DNA of 64,000 nt, from NCBI GenBank assembly GCA_018881555.1, contig JACAXG010000034.1, forward strand, positions 1,684,615-1,748,614. Reading direction: 5' to 3'. This DNA is from Amblyornis subalaris. Its lineage: Eukaryota; Chordata; Aves; Passeriformes; Ptilonorhynchidae. The translations under genes and the position numbers were made by a program. The notes beneath the pieces are model-generated. The model ran no database searches. It was not told the DNA's origin and was given only the letters and a program-made list of their open reading frames with translations. Below are positions 23,944-35,921 of this stretch, one piece after another (the first letter of the stretch is position 1; each line of letters opens with the position of its first letter).

Positions 23944-24056
23944 GTGTGGATGTGGTGCTTAGGGACATGGTCAGTGGTGGACTTGGCAATGCTGGGTCAG
24001 TGGTTGGNCTCAATCTTAGAGGTCTTTTCCAACTGAAACAATTGAGTCTATGTACA
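23944..24056 (+). mobile_element. CR1 LINE remnant, plus strand, 3' end only
   Basis: This matches the familiar 3' terminal segment of a bird CR1 subfamily. It has the phrase GGACATGGTCAGTGGTGGAC, then GGTTGGNCTCAATCTTAGAG, then GGTCTTTTCCAACTGAAACA, ending in a worn octamer tail (AATTGAGTCTATG). Only about 110 bp remain, with no ORF2 coding sequence. It is 5' truncated, as most CR1 copies are. It is not the same subfamily as the adjacent minus-strand copy. Confidence 0.85.
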
Positions 24057-24075
24057 TAATACATATATAATATAG

Positions 24076-24414
24076 TCATAGAGTCCTACAATGGTTTGGG
24101 TTGGAAGGGACCTTAAAGACCATCTAGTTCCAACCCCCATGCCATGGGCAGGGAACCTTCTGCAGGACCAGGTTGCTTAAAGCCTCACCCAACCTGGCCT
24201 TGAACACTTCCAGGGGTGGGGCATCCAGAGCTTCTCTGGGCAACCTATGCCNGTGCCTCCCCACCTTTACAGTACAGAATTTCCTCCTGATAGGTAATCT
24301 AAATCTACCTTCTTTTAGTTTAAAACCATTCCCCCTTCTCCTGTCGCTATCTTCCTGTGAAAAAAGTAGTTCTTCTTTTTCATAAGCTCCCTTTAAGTAC
24401 TGGAAGGCTGCAAC
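24076..24414 (-). mobile_element. CR1 LINE remnant, minus strand, 3' end and ORF2 tail
   Basis: Read on the plus strand this is the reverse complement of a bird CR1 3' end. It starts with TCATAGAGTCCTACAATGG (the complement of the ATTCTATG tail), then GGGTTGGAAGGGACCTTAAA, GACCATCTAGTTCCAACCCC and the following CATGCCATGGGCAGGG. It continues into sequence antisense to the C-terminal end of the ORF2 reverse-transcriptase protein and stops near GTACTGGAAGGCTG. The length is about 340 bp, with strong 5' truncation. The plus-strand translation (NLNLPSFSLKPFPLLLS) is the familiar spurious antisense frame of CR1, not a gene. Confidence 0.95.
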
Positions 24415-27400
24415 AATTTATAATAATAAGCAATAAATCTTAGGTGGACAATTATTGCAGGACTGCAGTTTTATCTTTTTTTCAGCTTGTATTTTTGTCA
24501 GGCCACTTAACAAAACTCTGGTTTTGAGGAGGAAACAAANGACACAAAACTTCAGGCAGGAAATAATCACATTTAAGTGACCTAAGAGCTGTTTAGGTGC
24601 AATAGTTTCCAGTGTTTAATTGGTAAGTTTCATATTTATTGAAATAAAAAGTTCTGGAAGTTTGTACTTTGAACATTCTTTAACTTTTTTTAATGGAAAG
24701 CAATACAAAGTTAAATGTGGAAAAAATCAAAATTGGCTTGTGTCTGTGTTAACCATAAAAATGTTGATGCTTTGTTCTGTATTTTCGTGTGCTTTATTTG
24801 AAGGCAATATATGCACTTGCTGCTTTATACAGAGAGCTGAAATTTTTTCCCAACTTTTGCAATACCTGGGGTCAACAGTGCATAAACAGAGTGAGAAAAT
24901 TTTATTTGAATTTGTTGTCTGGCTATAATTAAATCCACTAATATTGTTCTAATGCTGCCTTTGTTACAGAAATCACAGTGGTGAGTGCTACATCTCACCT
25001 TATGTTATCTTCAAAAAAAGCCTTTCATGCTTATGTATTTAATTATCTAGCATTCTTTTAATGTATTTGTCAAGCAATCTGAAATATATTATTGCAATAC
25101 CATATCTGCAGTAGTATCTCCACATAAACAAATGTGCTTCTTAACTACAGCCCTGAGAACTCCCTCTGGTAGGATTCCCAAACTGCTCTGCAGGTTGCTG
25201 GCTACAGCAGACTACCAAAACAAATCTCTTACCATGATCAAGGTCAGAGCCAGGTCAGTCATTCACAGAATATTACATCTCTTCTTGGAAGCAGGAAGCA
25301 TTTGATATTTGATTTCCCTGTGCACCATTCTTTGATGGATTTTCCTTTTCTTTCCTGCAGAGGGAAGAAACTGTTATGTTAAAACTGTTAGATGTATTTA
25401 CATGTAATGACTGATATTTATTTAATATTGATAGTGTCCTGGAAAACCATTAAGGAAATGCATTTTCTGGCTCTGCAAAAGTATGTAATGTGCTATTCTC
25501 CTGGACTCTAAGGTAATCTTTTGTGGGAAAAGTGCGTTCACGTGAGGACACTGCTCGAGGTGGTTTGCAATCACATCAGTTATTTCACTGAATGTTTAAT
25601 CCCCAAGCAGACTTTGGCAATGATTTATGAAGGATCTAGGAGAGGAACACTTCTACCACTTGAGGTGTCCAGGTTACCTGAGTAACTGTGCTGGGCTAAT
25701 TTGCCAGGACAAGACCAAGGTTTCCATTTTCTGTGTACACATGTATGTACAGCTGTGGAAAACTAGCTGAGTGATACTGTGGCTGAAAACTGAGCATTCT
25801 GTTTGTATGCTTCAAAATCCTTTGAGTCCTACACTTCTGGCAGCATAAATATCAAAGATATCACTCAATCTGTAGAAGGAATCTCATTTTTCATTGCATC
25901 GTCTTCTCCCTTTTAAATTCAGAATTCATAAAATGTTTATTTGCATCCTTTTGTGATGTGGGGATTTTTATTGTGGTTTATTTTTTTCTTTTTTTTTTTN
26001 CTTGAGTTCTACTCAGTTCAGTTTTCCTTCTCCCTCTTAAATGCTAGGGCTGTCAATGCCTTCTGTTGTAAAGAATAGCTAAGAACCTGGATGGGTTGTG
26101 GTCTATGTTTCATCTTCCTTAAGAAAGTGGTCTCTTGTTAGTATGTTGTGAGTGTTGTGGTGCTGGAACGGAGGAAGAACTTGCGTTTTATGACGTCAGA
26201 AATTATTAAAAACCCGGTTCACTGAAATCATACTCCTTTCTGTGACAAGACTGGGCAGCTATGTGTTGCAGAAAAGTCCAAGGTTGTGCGCTTGTTGGCA
26301 GAGTGTTTGACTGACTTAGCAGCAATGATAAACAGGATTCCCTGGTAGACCACACTGGTGCTGCAGTGTGAGTGTGCTCCCTCGTGCTGACACAGTCCTT
26401 CATGAAGGACCTTAACACAGCCAGTGACCACAGGAGACTAAGATTAGTCTTGCATTGAGCAAGAGCAATACCCCAGAGACCAAAGTGTGTGTAACTTAAT
26501 TCTCTCCTAGTTTGACCANCTGCAGAAATGCTTAATTTTGCTGGTTGATTTGTATGTTGCTTAGGCATATCTGGTGCTCTGAGTCCTTGAATTTATAGAA
26601 AGATGAACTCTGAGGTATTCACAAGCTATGCTCAGCAGCACATTATTCTTAAAACTGTGCAACAAACCATGGAATACATTAATTTTACAGCAAATACTGA
26701 AAATCTTGTGTGCGGCTGATTAAACTAGGAAAAAAAGTGTAATTTTTTTCAGTCTAAAGGTAAGGAAACTTGGGCAGCATTATCTGGATTGCATGCACTC
26801 TGAGTAGTAAAAAGGCTGCAAGTATGAATAGCANCCTGAGTGTATCCTGGTAAGCAGAAACAAAAGTTGGATGACTGAACTATGAATCATGTCATACTGG
26901 ATGTATTAGAGAGGAGCCAAGTACCTCACTGTTGCTGGTCATCCTCATCTTGCTGTGTGGAAATCCTGGGTCATGCAAATAGAAATACCAAAGATTCTTC
27001 TCCTAGCTTGACAAAGTNTGTAATCAATGATAAATTGTACTTATTTTGGCATTTGTGTCTTGTTATTCATGAGAGATGAAGACCGAAATACGAAGTAAAT
27101 CCTAATACAGAGTGCCTGTGATGGATGGTTGGCTTTCTCTTATTGTTGCTTATAGTCCTTTAACTGCATGTCATTAAAGACTAAGATGGTAGAAGAGGGA
27201 AACTGCCTTGGAAGTTTTTATGGCTCATTACCTTCCTATTTATTCTCTTAGCCTCCAGAGTCNTGGGCAAGATATTAAAAATCTTTGTTGTTCTTGGAAA
27301 AAAAGGCTAAAACCAATCTTCACTAATTTCTTTGCAATCAGTTTTATAGTTTAACTGACCAGGAGGCTGGTGAGTTCAGGGATGCCAGTCACTTTCCATG

Positions 27401-30400
27401 GTTATTTTTGGATAGAGAGCCTAATATTACAGACAGGCACTTGTGCCAGTCTTGCATGAGGATGGTGACTGTCATTCACAAAGCTACGTATGTGCTTTTC
27501 TTCACTTGCACTAAATCAAAACCTGAAAAGGTAGAGACTTTCTTCTGTCCAGGAAGCCTGTAGGTGCTGNATTAGTGCAATAAATACAGTGGTCTTTCAT
27601 CCAAACAGCCTCCCTCACTGAAAGAGAAACACATAGATGCACATAATGTACCTTTTTGGTTTCTTCTCTCCAATTATGCTAACAAGCTTCATGCTGAGAA
27701 AGGATTAGGGCTGATGGACAATCAAAGACAATGCTTCCTTCTTGGTAAAAAGGTGTGAAAAGATACAGGCACTGTGGCTGGAGTTATTAGGCATACCTGC
27801 AGGAGGCCATATGACTAAGTTGGGCCGTGAGAGACTGAGGTATAGAAATTGCTTAGTCACTATTCTAAGCTCTTCAATGACATCTTTAACACCTTTTGAT
27901 TCGAAAGGAAAAGCCACAATGCAAACATTCCCCTGGCAGGTTCTGCTCAGTGTTCACGGCTCAGTGGGGCAGCAGGACACCTGGCTGAGTAAAATTCCCA
28001 GTGGGAGACCTGCACTCGCCCTGCCAGCAGGGCACGGGCACCTGCAGGCGCTCGGAAAGCAAAGCTGGAGATTAAAGAGGCAGGAAGGTCCTATGGAAAA
28101 AGCCCTTGACCAATTTCGTTCTGTACTCCATAGTAGGAGAGGAACAAATTAAAAGGTAGAATCAAAAGAAATGTTAGGTAAGTCCCTCTCATATTTTTTA
28201 TTAACTGCATTATTGCCTCTTTGGAGCACTTCAAATAGCCAAAGCAAGATGGTCAGAGAGAGACAAAATTTTCTGTTCGATTGCATTACTAAGCAATTAT
28301 GACTTATTTCTTTAAAATAAAATCTCTCTGCAATTTCAGCCTCTATCTTTACTCAGGCTTTCTTGAAGATATTTTACTTTAATTTCAATAAGAAAGATTT
28401 TAAGATTGAATCAATTTTATCTCTTCTTTGTAGCTGGGTGTTTATTATCCCTTTTAAATGTATTCCTGACTTTTTGTGTGCAGTTCTTTTGGAACTCCAT
28501 ATTTATATCTTGCCCGCTCTCTGCCTTTGTGGACTATGGTTACTAACCTNTGAAACCCAGTGGTCTCCAACTGAACTAATCATAAAATACTATGTAAACA
28601 TCTCCCTGCATCAAGGATATATATTAAGTTACATTCCACACAGACAATGCGAAATAAAAATATTGTAACTGAGAAATGGGTATCTAATACAAATGTTATT
28701 AATGTACCTCCCAAAGACTGCTCAGAGGCAGAGGTGACCGCAGGGGCGGAGGTGGATGGTTACAGGCTGCCTTCTCTAACATCTGTGTAAATACTGGAGT
28801 GGTGGCCCCTCTAAGTTACAAGGGCTGCAGTTTCAGATATTAAACTACAAAAAAGTCTGTCTGTGACTGTACTGAAGAAATTGCCTTTAGTATCTTTTCT
28901 TTTTTTCTTTTTGGCTGCTGGTATTGAGAAAAATACCAGAAGACCACCAAGGAAGAGAGGGGCAGGAAAAGGACATAGGCATAATGAATGAATGCCAAGA
29001 TTTAATTGTCACAGTAGCGGCTCGTACTGTCTGTTCTCTTTGTGGAGATGTTACCCTTTGTGTGTTGATAACAGTAATCTTCCAAAGAACCATATCCAGT
29101 GGACTTGTCACCCCTCCAATTATTATTAAAAGAAAAAAAGTGTCTTTTTAATATCATATTCTTCTCCCCAAAATCCAAATATCCTGAAAATTAAAACAGC
29201 TAACCAGAATGTTTAGAAAAAGTTTTGATATCAAGGAGAGGCAGTTAACTGTTAAAAACAGCCTTAAAATGATCATTTCTGTAGAAACACCAATAGTCTA
29301 GAGGAAGGGATAGGTAGGTGGATTAAAATGGGAAACTAGCATGCTAAAAACCTGTGTTTCATTCTATCTCTTCCAATTTTCGTGTCAGACTTCTNTGAAA
29401 GACTTTCTAAAATTCACATAAGTCTGATTTTTTTGCACCCCCAGCTTCAGGCTCAGTTTGCAAACAGGTGTCGAGAAAGCCATGTAGAAATGCAAATAAG
29501 AGTGTGTGTTACAATTTATAAATTGCTCCAGTGTGTGGTTTTAAGAATGTATGGAAGGAAAATGTAGTTGAATATAGATGCAGTCTGCTATATATGTAGG
29601 AAGAAATGGTAATAGGCTTGGAATCAACAGTTGTAAATTTTAGCATTTCTATTTTCTCTTCAGTGAAAAGAAATGTTGACAGAGGGAGGTCGTATGACCA
29701 ATCCAAATAAATAAATATCAGTAATAACAAAATCAGACAAAATTTAGTTTTACACCTCAAGCACTCACATGAGTATAATCAGTAGTTGTAAGTAATATTA
29801 AAGTTAATCTAGGTGAAAACTGCTTTTTACAGCAGAATTCTTAATAAATTTGGCTACAGGATAAGGAAAACAACATCAGATTGGATCAGAACTCTTTTTC
29901 TGCACATGGAAGTATAGTGGCATTATTTTAGAAGCTCACTGAAATGAGGTGACTCCATGGTGCATGGTGAGTTTTCTGAAAGCAAATTGTGAGGTCCAGT
30001 AATGACCTAGAGAGATTTTCCCTGGACTCTTAATCATCTCTAAGACCTGACCCCACTGTGATTCATATCCATAAACACCACTTTGAATATTTCCACTTCA
30101 CCCTCCTCGTGTTTTTATATTTACCTGAAAAACATATATTTCGCAGCAATACAGGTTTAAGTTCCAGTCTAAACTGAAGTTTGTATCTCCTGGTTTCTGT
30201 TGGAGGTGGGAGGGAAGGAAGTAGAAGTACTGTTGGAAGTAGGGGAGGAAGTATGGTACGGAATTGCTCATACCTCAGTGGTAAGGTAATGTAATGTACC
30301 TGGTTAGTGCAGAGGTTAAGTTGTTTTTTAACAAGTGGAGGTAAAAGGCAAAAAATCAAAAAGTTCACAACCATGCAGATATAACCAATTTATGCACAGC

Positions 30401-30600
30401 ATGTGGGTCTTCTGTATAGAACTCCTGTAAGTTGTATTGATCATGGTCTTCCCTATGACAGTGTCAGTGGAATAATTTATGTAAAATCCCCAAACAAACA
30501 AAAGAAAAATCAACCACAAGACACTAAAAGAACCCCCAAATCTGAATTTTTGTGATGTTGGATCAGTGAGTTTGACTATTTCATTTTAAGAACTTGTCTC
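24415..30600. other. Non-coding stretch
   Basis: AT-rich DNA without a recognised gene, RNA or repeat family. Landmarks are a T-rich run at 25979-25999, a perfect CRE palindrome at 26191-26198, a GC-richer patch at 27940-28060 and a purine-rich plus strand at 30203-30255. Open frames of 100-136 codons (for example 27742-28152 plus and 26206-26568 minus) lack recognisable motifs. Confidence 0.55.
26191..26198. promoter_or_regulatory. Perfect CRE palindrome TGACGTCA
   Basis: The full 8-bp cyclic-AMP response element (CREB/ATF site) lies in an AT-rich flank. Because CpG is depleted in vertebrate DNA, full CREs are rarer than composition alone predicts. Occupancy is unknown. Confidence 0.4.
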
Positions 30601-31650
30601 AAAAGAAACCAAATACTCTCAAATAAAATGAAAATTGAAAAAAAAAAACCCAAACCCCAAAAAACCTCCAACCAACTCTTCTTTCTGTACCATGGTGTCT
30701 CAGAGGAGCTGTGTGTGGCACAGTGCAGTTCAGTGCTGATGTACATGAACCAGCTGTGTCAGACATGCAGGATGTCTGGGTACGTGCATCTCTTGTGCGG
30801 TGATGCTGCCTCCAGATCCCCAAACAGGTCATCCAACACAGCCCCACATACCCCTGCCCTGTTGGTTCCTCAGAAAAAGGCATTTTAATGATGCCTCATT
30901 ATAATATTTACAACAGTTGGGTCCAGAAAGGTACAAAATTACATATGCAACTGCAATAGTGCCAATGCTGTGTATGTATTTAAAGATTTTGATTGCTGTG
31001 CTGGCAGAATATTGTGCTGAATTGCAGTACAATATCTTTAAGTCCATTTAAAATGCAGCTATGTACTTGATGTTGGAGTTGAGTCTCATTGCTTAGCATT
31101 AGAATCACAATTCTTTTCCTTCCGTATATCCTTCACATGATTTCAGTGACGCAGCTCCTGACTATTTATGGTGTTATTCAGATGGAAGTTTTTAGGCAAC
31201 TCAGCTGGTATCCAACTCGGTCCTATCCATTGAAGGGAGGCAGAGAGTAGGATTTGAAATGAATCCCCTTGTATTTGGGAATAAGTCGATCTAGCCACTG
31301 GGCTATTGTATTAAAAAAGTGGATGGCTTTTATTGGAAAGATAATTGTCTGGCATATTCTGGACTCAGCAGGCTGTGCCAGCATGGTCTGGGACATGGGA
31401 TGAGAGGCAGGAGGAGTGAATGGCACAGAAGTGCTGTGCAGCCATTGGATGCCTCTTCCCAATGACTTTCAGACACGTAAGAGGATTTCTTCTTCCTTGC
31501 TCACGAAATAGCTGCAAAAACCTGGTACTGGATGAAATGCCTGCTTTCAGCTGAAATGAAAGCAATATTTTTACAGCAGTATGNTGCTTTATTGACAAGG
31601 ACACAAGCATATTTTTTGTTGTATCTGCGTTTACCATTTCCCAAATTTTT
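30601..31650. other. Non-coding stretch with A-rich start
   Basis: An A11 run at about 30638-30648 follows an AATAAA hexamer by about 12 bases, and an A/C-rich stretch follows it. This resembles the end of a retroposed transcript, but the upstream 300 bp show no recognisable mRNA. The rest is ordinary non-coding DNA with no recognised gene. Confidence 0.4.
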
Positions 31651-31819
31651 AATTGGAAGTTAATGATGTATGGCTTTTCTAGTAACTAAATGAATATTTG
31701 AAGCACTGCAAGTTGCTTTAATAATTGTTCAGCTAATCGTTTAAATTGTCTTTACTTGTGCAAAGTCATATAAATGGTAAAAATTAAAAATTAATCAACT
31801 TGATTTACGTAACTAAAAG

Positions 31820-31833
31820 CTGCCATCTAATGG
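31820..31833 (-). promoter_or_regulatory. CTCF-like core site
   Basis: CTGCCATCTAATGG matches 13 of 14 positions of the reverse-strand CTCF core (SYGCCMYCTRSTGG). The single mismatch is A at the S position. A chromatin-boundary role would be inference, since the flanking CTCF submotifs were not examined. Confidence 0.3.
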
Positions 31834-32254
31834 ATATTTTTCAATAGAAGACAGCAGTAATTATGCCGAAAAAAAATTCGTTCCTGTAGTTTGAACGATT
31901 ATAGCAATTTCCACCGGGGGATTTCGCAGTCAGGTTCCAGTTCTGGGCAACAGTGATTAATATAATNGTTATTAATGAGAATTCATTTTTGTACATCGAG
32001 GGGTGTTTGGGTGTCAGTGTTCCAAAAGCAATGTGGTTAGCATATTAATTATAAAAGATAGCATTGGACTGGTGACTAAGTAACTATATTGATTTTTTTC
32101 TCGTTTTCTGTGATGTGAAAGGTCAATTAGACTTATAGAAACAATGGAGCCTTCACAGCAGGAACTATCGTTTCGCTGTGCTGACATCTTTTTAGCCATG
32201 TACAAAGTTCATTAAATGTGCAAAGGTAGTAATGTTAAAAGGAAGCAAGTGATT

Positions 32255-32267
32255 GGGTCAGAGGTCA
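32255..32267 (+). promoter_or_regulatory. Nuclear-receptor DR1 element
   Basis: GGGTCA-G-AGGTCA is a direct repeat of two hormone-receptor half-sites spaced by one base, the class bound by RXR heterodimers, HNF4 and COUP-TF proteins. It matches the ideal DR1 at 12 of 13 positions. It lies within a candidate conserved element, which raises its plausibility. Confidence 0.4.
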
Positions 32268-32480
32268 CCAGCCATGGCAAGCTGACAGCCGCTTGTGGAT
32301 TACGCCACGGGAGCTAAGTAATAGTGAGAATTGCCTTTCAGGTTGCCCACTGGGACCGAGGGGAATGAAGTCATAAGCAGCTAATACTATTGGGTTAATT
32401 AAAAGGAATATTGACAGCAGCTTTGTTTGTCTTGCACTGAATGGGATGCTGTTAACCAAGTATTTTATTCGGTTACATAA

Positions 32481-35400
32481 CATTAGCGAATTTTCGTCTT
32501 AAATAACAGATTGCCAAATTTTAACATCCACGGTGTTCCAGTAAACAGATATTGAACCNAACATGTCTGACACTTGTACAGTCTTCTCTTTCACGGTCTC
32601 TGTTCACACTGTCATGTTGTCAGATGTAGCCTATTCAGGTTATTTTCCTTCCCGTTGGAGTCAGCTCTCCTAGGTGTTAATGTCCACACGTTTTCACAAG
32701 AAGCTTACAAGCAGCTGAAGGTCTCTCTTCCTGAGATAGCAGGGCTTACTAAATACAGCTGTGGTGTTTGTTGTTCTCTTCATTTGGTCAAGCATCTATA
32801 AGGCTTTAACTTTTTAACTTCAGTCTCATTTGAAACAGTAAGGTTCAAAGCATGCAAGGCAACACCAAAATCCTGCACAAAGGATGAGGAGTATTGTAAT
32901 TTAGGACTTGATTTGATTTGTATTGTTCTAATCTTTGTGGAACAGCTGAGTAAACCATTCATAATCATCCTGGTGAANTTAATAACTTTAAGAGCACATC
33001 TGTGAAGATTTCAAAATTGATTACCATTGCTGCACGAAAATGACAGGTTTTCCTACTATATGTTCAGGAGAATACACCTACATTTTAATAAGTTTCCAAA
33101 GTGTTTTTCTTCACTGCTATGCTGAAAACATTATTTATATGCTAGATGTGACTAATTTGCTTGTAGTCTTCATCTCAAAGCATCAGGGTTTTTACTTTTC
33201 CATGCTAAAAAGAAAGAACTTGATGTGAAGTCTCCATGTAGCAATGTATGTCTGATTGCTTCGAATTGTGTGTGATCGTTCTTTGATTTCAAAACGAGCT
33301 CAGAGCTGGCAGTGCAGGGATGTACAGGTAGACTTCAAAGCTGACTTTCTTCTTCCGTTTTCTGTTCTNACATTACTGTCCCTTTGGTTTGTTTTGCAGA
33401 AGCCTAAAGTAATACATACTTCATTATCTGACAATGTTAGCATATAATGGAAGCAGAAATATAATTACTTTCTTTATTACCTGAGATATGAAAGAACAGT
33501 GAAGATTAAATCACTCCTGGCATGTACAAGAGAGGCATATTATCAACTGTATTTATAGAAGAAAAATGTAAAAGCATGCACTATTGTGATATAACCAGAT
33601 TGTTATAAAATAGTAATTTCTACATTTGTTGCAAATCAGAAATGCTGGGAATGGTAGGAGACTCAAAAGGAATTGTACATCCAGATTATNAGAGCATCTT
33701 GGTTGTGGTTTAAGGGTTGGATGACTTAAACTGTGAAAAGAGCAAACTTGACATCTGAGAGAAGCTAGCTTTCTGATAAACAAAATGATCTTGCCTTTCT
33801 GCATTGCATCAATAAAAGAGGTGTACAGCTGTAGTCAGCTCTGTGTTGGTAGTTAGACAGTTGTGAGGGTGTGCACTCTGCACGTTGAGCTCAGCTCATT
33901 AATGACAGTCACCTCGTTATTTCTTCCAGTGACTCTTCTCCAGTACTTTTCTGTGGCAATGTATGAATTAAACCCTTCACTCTGGGCTGTAATCATTGTC
34001 TTGTAACAATCTGTCCAGTCAAGGCATCCAGGAATGCTCTGTACTAACAATTTTGTGCTGTATGGTATGTTAGGAAGTCAAACCTCATATCCTGAAGGAA
34101 GTGTCCAAGCTCTTAAGAGTTGTCAAGGCTCCATAGTCTTGTGAGATACAGAAATTTTGCTATCCAATCTTGCACACAGAGACTTCGAGCAGGGTCTTAC
34201 CCAACATGTCACAGCTGCAGANTACAACAGGTATCTTAGGGCAGGCTCTCATGTCCCGGTTTAGTGTCCCAATTTTAAATTCACCTGCTCTTTTCTAAGG
34301 ACTGAGTGTTGGTTGAGGCAAGGTCCAGTAAGCAAAAAAACNCCCTGCTTCTATAAAAACTGGACAGTAATTGCTCAATGGAAGCCTCAGCAGACATCAA
34401 GAAGGTGAGATGTGAAAGCAGCTTCTGTTCACAAATATTGAGTCTCTGAGGTAAAGCAGTATATGCATGTTCAGTGGATGAGCACTGTGCTCCAGAGAGA
34501 TAACTTGACACTTGTATTCACATCTTTCACAGTTCTCATCTGCAAGTGATAACTTTTGACACCNCTGCCTGTGTGTGAAGGGTCCTGATGGCCAGAGTAA
34601 CGCACAGTTCCTGTCCCCATCCTGTAGGGCTGGCACCTGAAACCAGTGCAGCCCTTCTAATGAAATACCTCGGTGGGTTTGCACTCCAAGCTTATGTGAT
34701 CTAATTTGAAGGCAAGTAAGTGGGTCATATCTAGTACCTAAGCACGAGCCCTCATCATTAGTGTGCCAGTTATCCAGTGTTGTGTAGCATATCTGCAGGG
34801 GTGCAATCTTGCCTCTGGGTGTCCCTGATATTTGTGNTTACTGATTAGTTGCTGCCACTGGCTCTTCCTGATAAATTCCACATGTGGAGGTGAAGACTTG
34901 CAGTAGNCTGATGTCGTGATGCACTGAAAGTGTGTAATGAGTAGCTTCTTCGGGAGCACTAATTTGTATGTTTTTTCATAGATACTTTTTCAAGTTCTAT
35001 GTCTGACTTGTTGACCGAGATTTATGTACAAAAGCATTGTTGCCCAAACTCCACCTGCAGCATGGGTTACACTTCAAAGCTGACGCTGCTTACAAAGCTT
35101 TCTTTTGCCTCCTCAGTGGATTTATACCTGAGTATCAAGTTGTCTGAAAAAAGCATTGGGGTGCAAAGGATTTTAAAACTAATCAGATTAATTCATCTCC
35201 TTTTGTAATGATCACAAATGAAGTGTATTCTCAAAATGGCAAGTTTTTATTCTGAAGTGATCAAAAGGTTTTGCCGTAATGTATGCTAATTCATTTGAAG
35301 AAAAAAAGGGTGGATGTGTGAGCTCAGCTGAGCACAGACCACTGCACGCTATCACCATGCCTGTTCCCAATGGATGGGTGTAAGCCAGCTCCAAACCACN

Positions 35401-35800
35401 GGCTGGAACTGCCTGACAGATGTCCCAGAGTGCCAGTGCGTCACTATTGCTTCCAGACAAGCACTGGCTCACACGCTGCCCTCCTGAGCCACGGGTGTCT
35501 CTGCGGTGGCTCTTCAGCCAAGTGCTGAAATATTTCATGTTCATTTAAGTCTGATAAATGCCTCATGTCTGACAGGGAGACCACTTTGACATCTCATGGC
35601 AGCCTGCCTTTCAGCCAGTCTGTAGATTTATAGCCTTCAGCAGATATGTTGATTCTGTAAGGAAATGTGGAGCTCTTCTGCACTGCCCACTCTTCCTTGT
35701 CATATTTCTGAAGCTCCTTCTGAACAGAACCTTTTACCTTTTATTTTTTCTTTTTATTCTCATCGCAAAAAATTTTTGATCATGTGAGCAGAAGTCATCN
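32481..35800. other. Non-coding stretch
   Basis: AT-rich DNA with unremarkable short frames (up to 110 codons at 35212-35544 minus), none recognisable. No RNA gene, simple repeat array or mobile element is seen. Confidence 0.55.
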
Positions 35801-35863
35801 CAATTTTTCTGGATGTTCTCTGGTCTAGGTGTCTTAGATTTTTTTTTTTCTCCTATTTTACAG

Positions 35864-35921
35864 AGTATTTTTGGAGAAAGTGCCTCAAGTAGAAAGCTCT
35901 TACTAAGATTACAGCTTGGCT
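35864..35921 (+). other. Candidate 58-bp exon, unproven
   Basis: A pyrimidine-rich tract (35839-35858) ends in TTTTACAG, giving a good acceptor at 35863. A usable donor (GGCT then GTAAGG) follows at 35922. The enclosed 58 bp are open in one frame as SIFGESASSRKLLLRLQLG, which I do not recognise. Splice pairs of this quality occur by chance in large introns, so this is only a candidate. A microexon or a pseudo-exon would look the same. Confidence 0.15.

Larger units (their letters stand above)
31651..32480. promoter_or_regulatory. Candidate conserved non-coding element
   Basis: About 830 bp of repeat-free sequence has long AT-rich homeodomain-like blocks (TTAATAATTG, CTAATCG, TTAATTAAAAG). 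It also has a near-consensus CTCF core (31820-31833) and a nuclear-receptor DR1 (32255-32267). Together these look like a developmental enhancer. Conservation cannot be tested here, so this remains a pattern judgement. The 60-70-codon minus-strand frames inside are not recognised. Confidence 0.35.

Noticed and set aside
24173..24385. 70-codon plus-strand open frame
   Set aside because: It is the antisense translation of the CR1 element at 24076-24414, a well-known spurious frame in bird genomes.
30620..30660. Processed pseudogene ending in poly(A) after AATAAA
   Set aside because: The upstream 300 bp contain no recognisable coding remnant, and no flanking direct repeats were found.
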